From assembly GCA_003132905.1 (NCBI GenBank), contig PKZC01000063.1, forward strand, positions 16,866 to 23,090: 6,225 nucleotides of DNA, read 5' to 3'. The stretch comes from Bryobacterales bacterium (GTDB lineage Bacteria > Acidobacteriota > Terriglobia > Bryobacterales > Bryobacteraceae). The translations under genes were made by a program, and so were the position numbers. Below the pieces are notes generated by a model. The model saw only the letters and a program-made list of their open reading frames with translations. It was not told the origin of the DNA and did not search any database. This document shows, piece by piece, positions 5,484 through 6,225 of the stretch; the first letter of the stretch is position 1; each line of letters starts with the position of its first letter.

Positions 5484-6225
5484 GCGCGCAGGCTGCTGGC
5501 TCGAGCGCCACAATCATCGGGGCCGGCAGCTGGGGCACGGCGCTTGCAATTGTGCTGGCGCCCAGGTTCGAGCGCATCCGGCTGTGGGCTCACGAAACCG
5601 ACCTTGTCGAGCGCATGCTCGCCACGCGCTTGAATGATGTTTTCCTCCCAGGGTTTCCATTGCCGGCGAATGTGGAGCCGACAGCGTCGCTGGCACATGC
5701 GCTGGACAAGGCGGCTGTCGTAGCTGGCGTGATGCCGTCGCGTTTCGCGCGTTCCATCTATGGCGATATGTTGCCGCACCTCAAACCTGAGATGCGATTT
5801 GTAAGCGCCACCAAGGGCCTGGAGCAAGATACGCTGCTGCGAATGTCGGAAGTGGCGCGCCAGGTGATCGGCCAGAAATTCGAGCCCCGCATCGCGGTTC
5901 TCTCCGGTCCTACATTCGCGCGCGAGGTAGCGCGTGGGCAGCCCACCGCGGTGGTGATCTCTTCCGTGGATCGGGAACTGGCGGCATCCATACAGCGCGA
6001 ATTCTCGGGACCCACGTTTCGCCTGTATGCCAACGACGATCCTGTAGGCGTTGAACTGGGCGCGGCGCTGAAAAACATCATCGCGATCGGCGCGGGCATC
6101 TGCGACGGCTTAGGCTTGGGAAGTAACACGATTGCAGCATTAATCACGCGCGGTCTGGCTGAGATCACGCGCCTGGCGATCGCCCTGGGCGGGCAGCCGA
6201 GAACCCTTTCGGGTCTCGCCGGGCT
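5480..6225 (+). CDS. gpsA: Glycerol-3-phosphate dehydrogenase [NAD(P)+] GpsA (3' end outside window)
   Basis: The first 248 residues of a cytoplasmic enzyme, normally about 330 long, that reduces dihydroxyacetone phosphate to sn-glycerol-3-phosphate for phospholipid synthesis. The N-terminal Rossmann fold carries GAGSWGTA at 14-21 (dinucleotide binding). It is followed by LPGFPLP (56-62), SATKGLE at 109-115 with substrate-contacting K112, the SGPTFAREVA signature at 142-151, and GVELGAALKN at 190-199 with catalytic K198. Helices of the C-terminal domain begin with LGSNTIAALITRGLAE (213-228). The last visible residues, TLSGLAG, are the start of the family GLAGLGDL motif, so the reading frame is sound up to the cut. 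The start is GTG at 5480-5482, overlapping the plsY TGA as GTGA, with only a weak GGGAA upstream; coupling to plsY is likely. Residues 1-10 are a short poorly conserved lead before the first strand. There is no in-frame ATG before residue 46 that would keep the GAGSWGTA loop. Confidence 0.95.
   Translation, partial: MSAQAAGSSATIIGAGSWGTALAIVLAPRFERIRLWAHETDLVERMLATRLNDVFLPGFPLPANVEPTASLAHALDKAAVVAGVMPSRFARSIYGDMLPHLKPEMRFVSATKGLEQDTLLRMSEVARQVIGQKFEPRIAVLSGPTFAREVARGQPTAVVISSVDRELAASIQREFSGPTFRLYANDDPVGVELGAALKNIIAIGAGICDGLGLGSNTIAALITRGLAEITRLAIALGGQPRTLSGLAG

Noticed and set aside
5414..6168. Minus-strand open frames opposite plsY and gpsA
   Set aside because: They are antisense to intact conserved genes and show no recognisable family or start signal.
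6200..6218. Imperfect inverted repeat GAGAACCC-TTTC-GGGTCTC
   Set aside because: It lies inside conserved gpsA coding sequence, has a bulge and no T tract; best explained by chance.

Overview
The window is a GC-rich, densely packed piece of a bacterial chromosome holding seven protein genes, of which the first and last are cut by the window edges. No RNA gene, insertion sequence, CRISPR array or prophage is visible. Gene content is housekeeping and the source is a diderm-type or related bacterium. Codon use, an exported periplasmic-type amidohydrolase, and C-rich heptamer spacers between genes make an Acidobacteriota-like (Bryobacterales/Solibacter-type) origin my best guess. That taxonomic call is inference only, since nothing in the window is diagnostic.

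Layout from left to right. (1) The 3' end of smc (+), the ATPase head half of the chromosome-condensing SMC protein, ends at 894. (2) A 62-bp convergent gap carries a small hairpin. (3) Three genes lie on the minus strand and read right to left: an AAG/MPG-type DNA-3-methyladenine glycosylase (about 4232 to 3657), a phosphomannomutase/phosphoglucomutase (3583 to 2216), and a secreted binuclear amidohydrolase (2219 to 957) that starts inside the stop codon of the mutase. (4) Back to back with the glycosylase, three plus-strand genes form a tight cluster: thpR (RNA 2',3'-cyclic phosphodiesterase, 4298-4861), plsY (acyl-phosphate:glycerol-3-phosphate acyltransferase, 4881-5483) and gpsA (glycerol-3-phosphate dehydrogenase, 5480 to the window end).

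plsY and gpsA work in sequence: GpsA reduces dihydroxyacetone phosphate to glycerol-3-phosphate, and PlsY acylates it to lysophosphatidate, the first committed step of phospholipid synthesis. The glycosylase and ThpR are nucleic-acid repair/processing enzymes sharing a very short divergent region.

I see no new multi-gene system. The unusual signals are small-scale. An exact tandem 20-bp duplication at the thpR/plsY junction creates a six-codon mini-ORF linked by TAATG stop-start overlaps on both sides. A perfect inverted repeat places the thpR Shine-Dalgarno in a hairpin loop and its ATG in the stem. The glycosylase gene has family homology extending upstream of any ATG/GTG/TTG. A four-run G4 motif built of GGGG heptamers sits just upstream of the mutase, next to a possible leaderless promoter.
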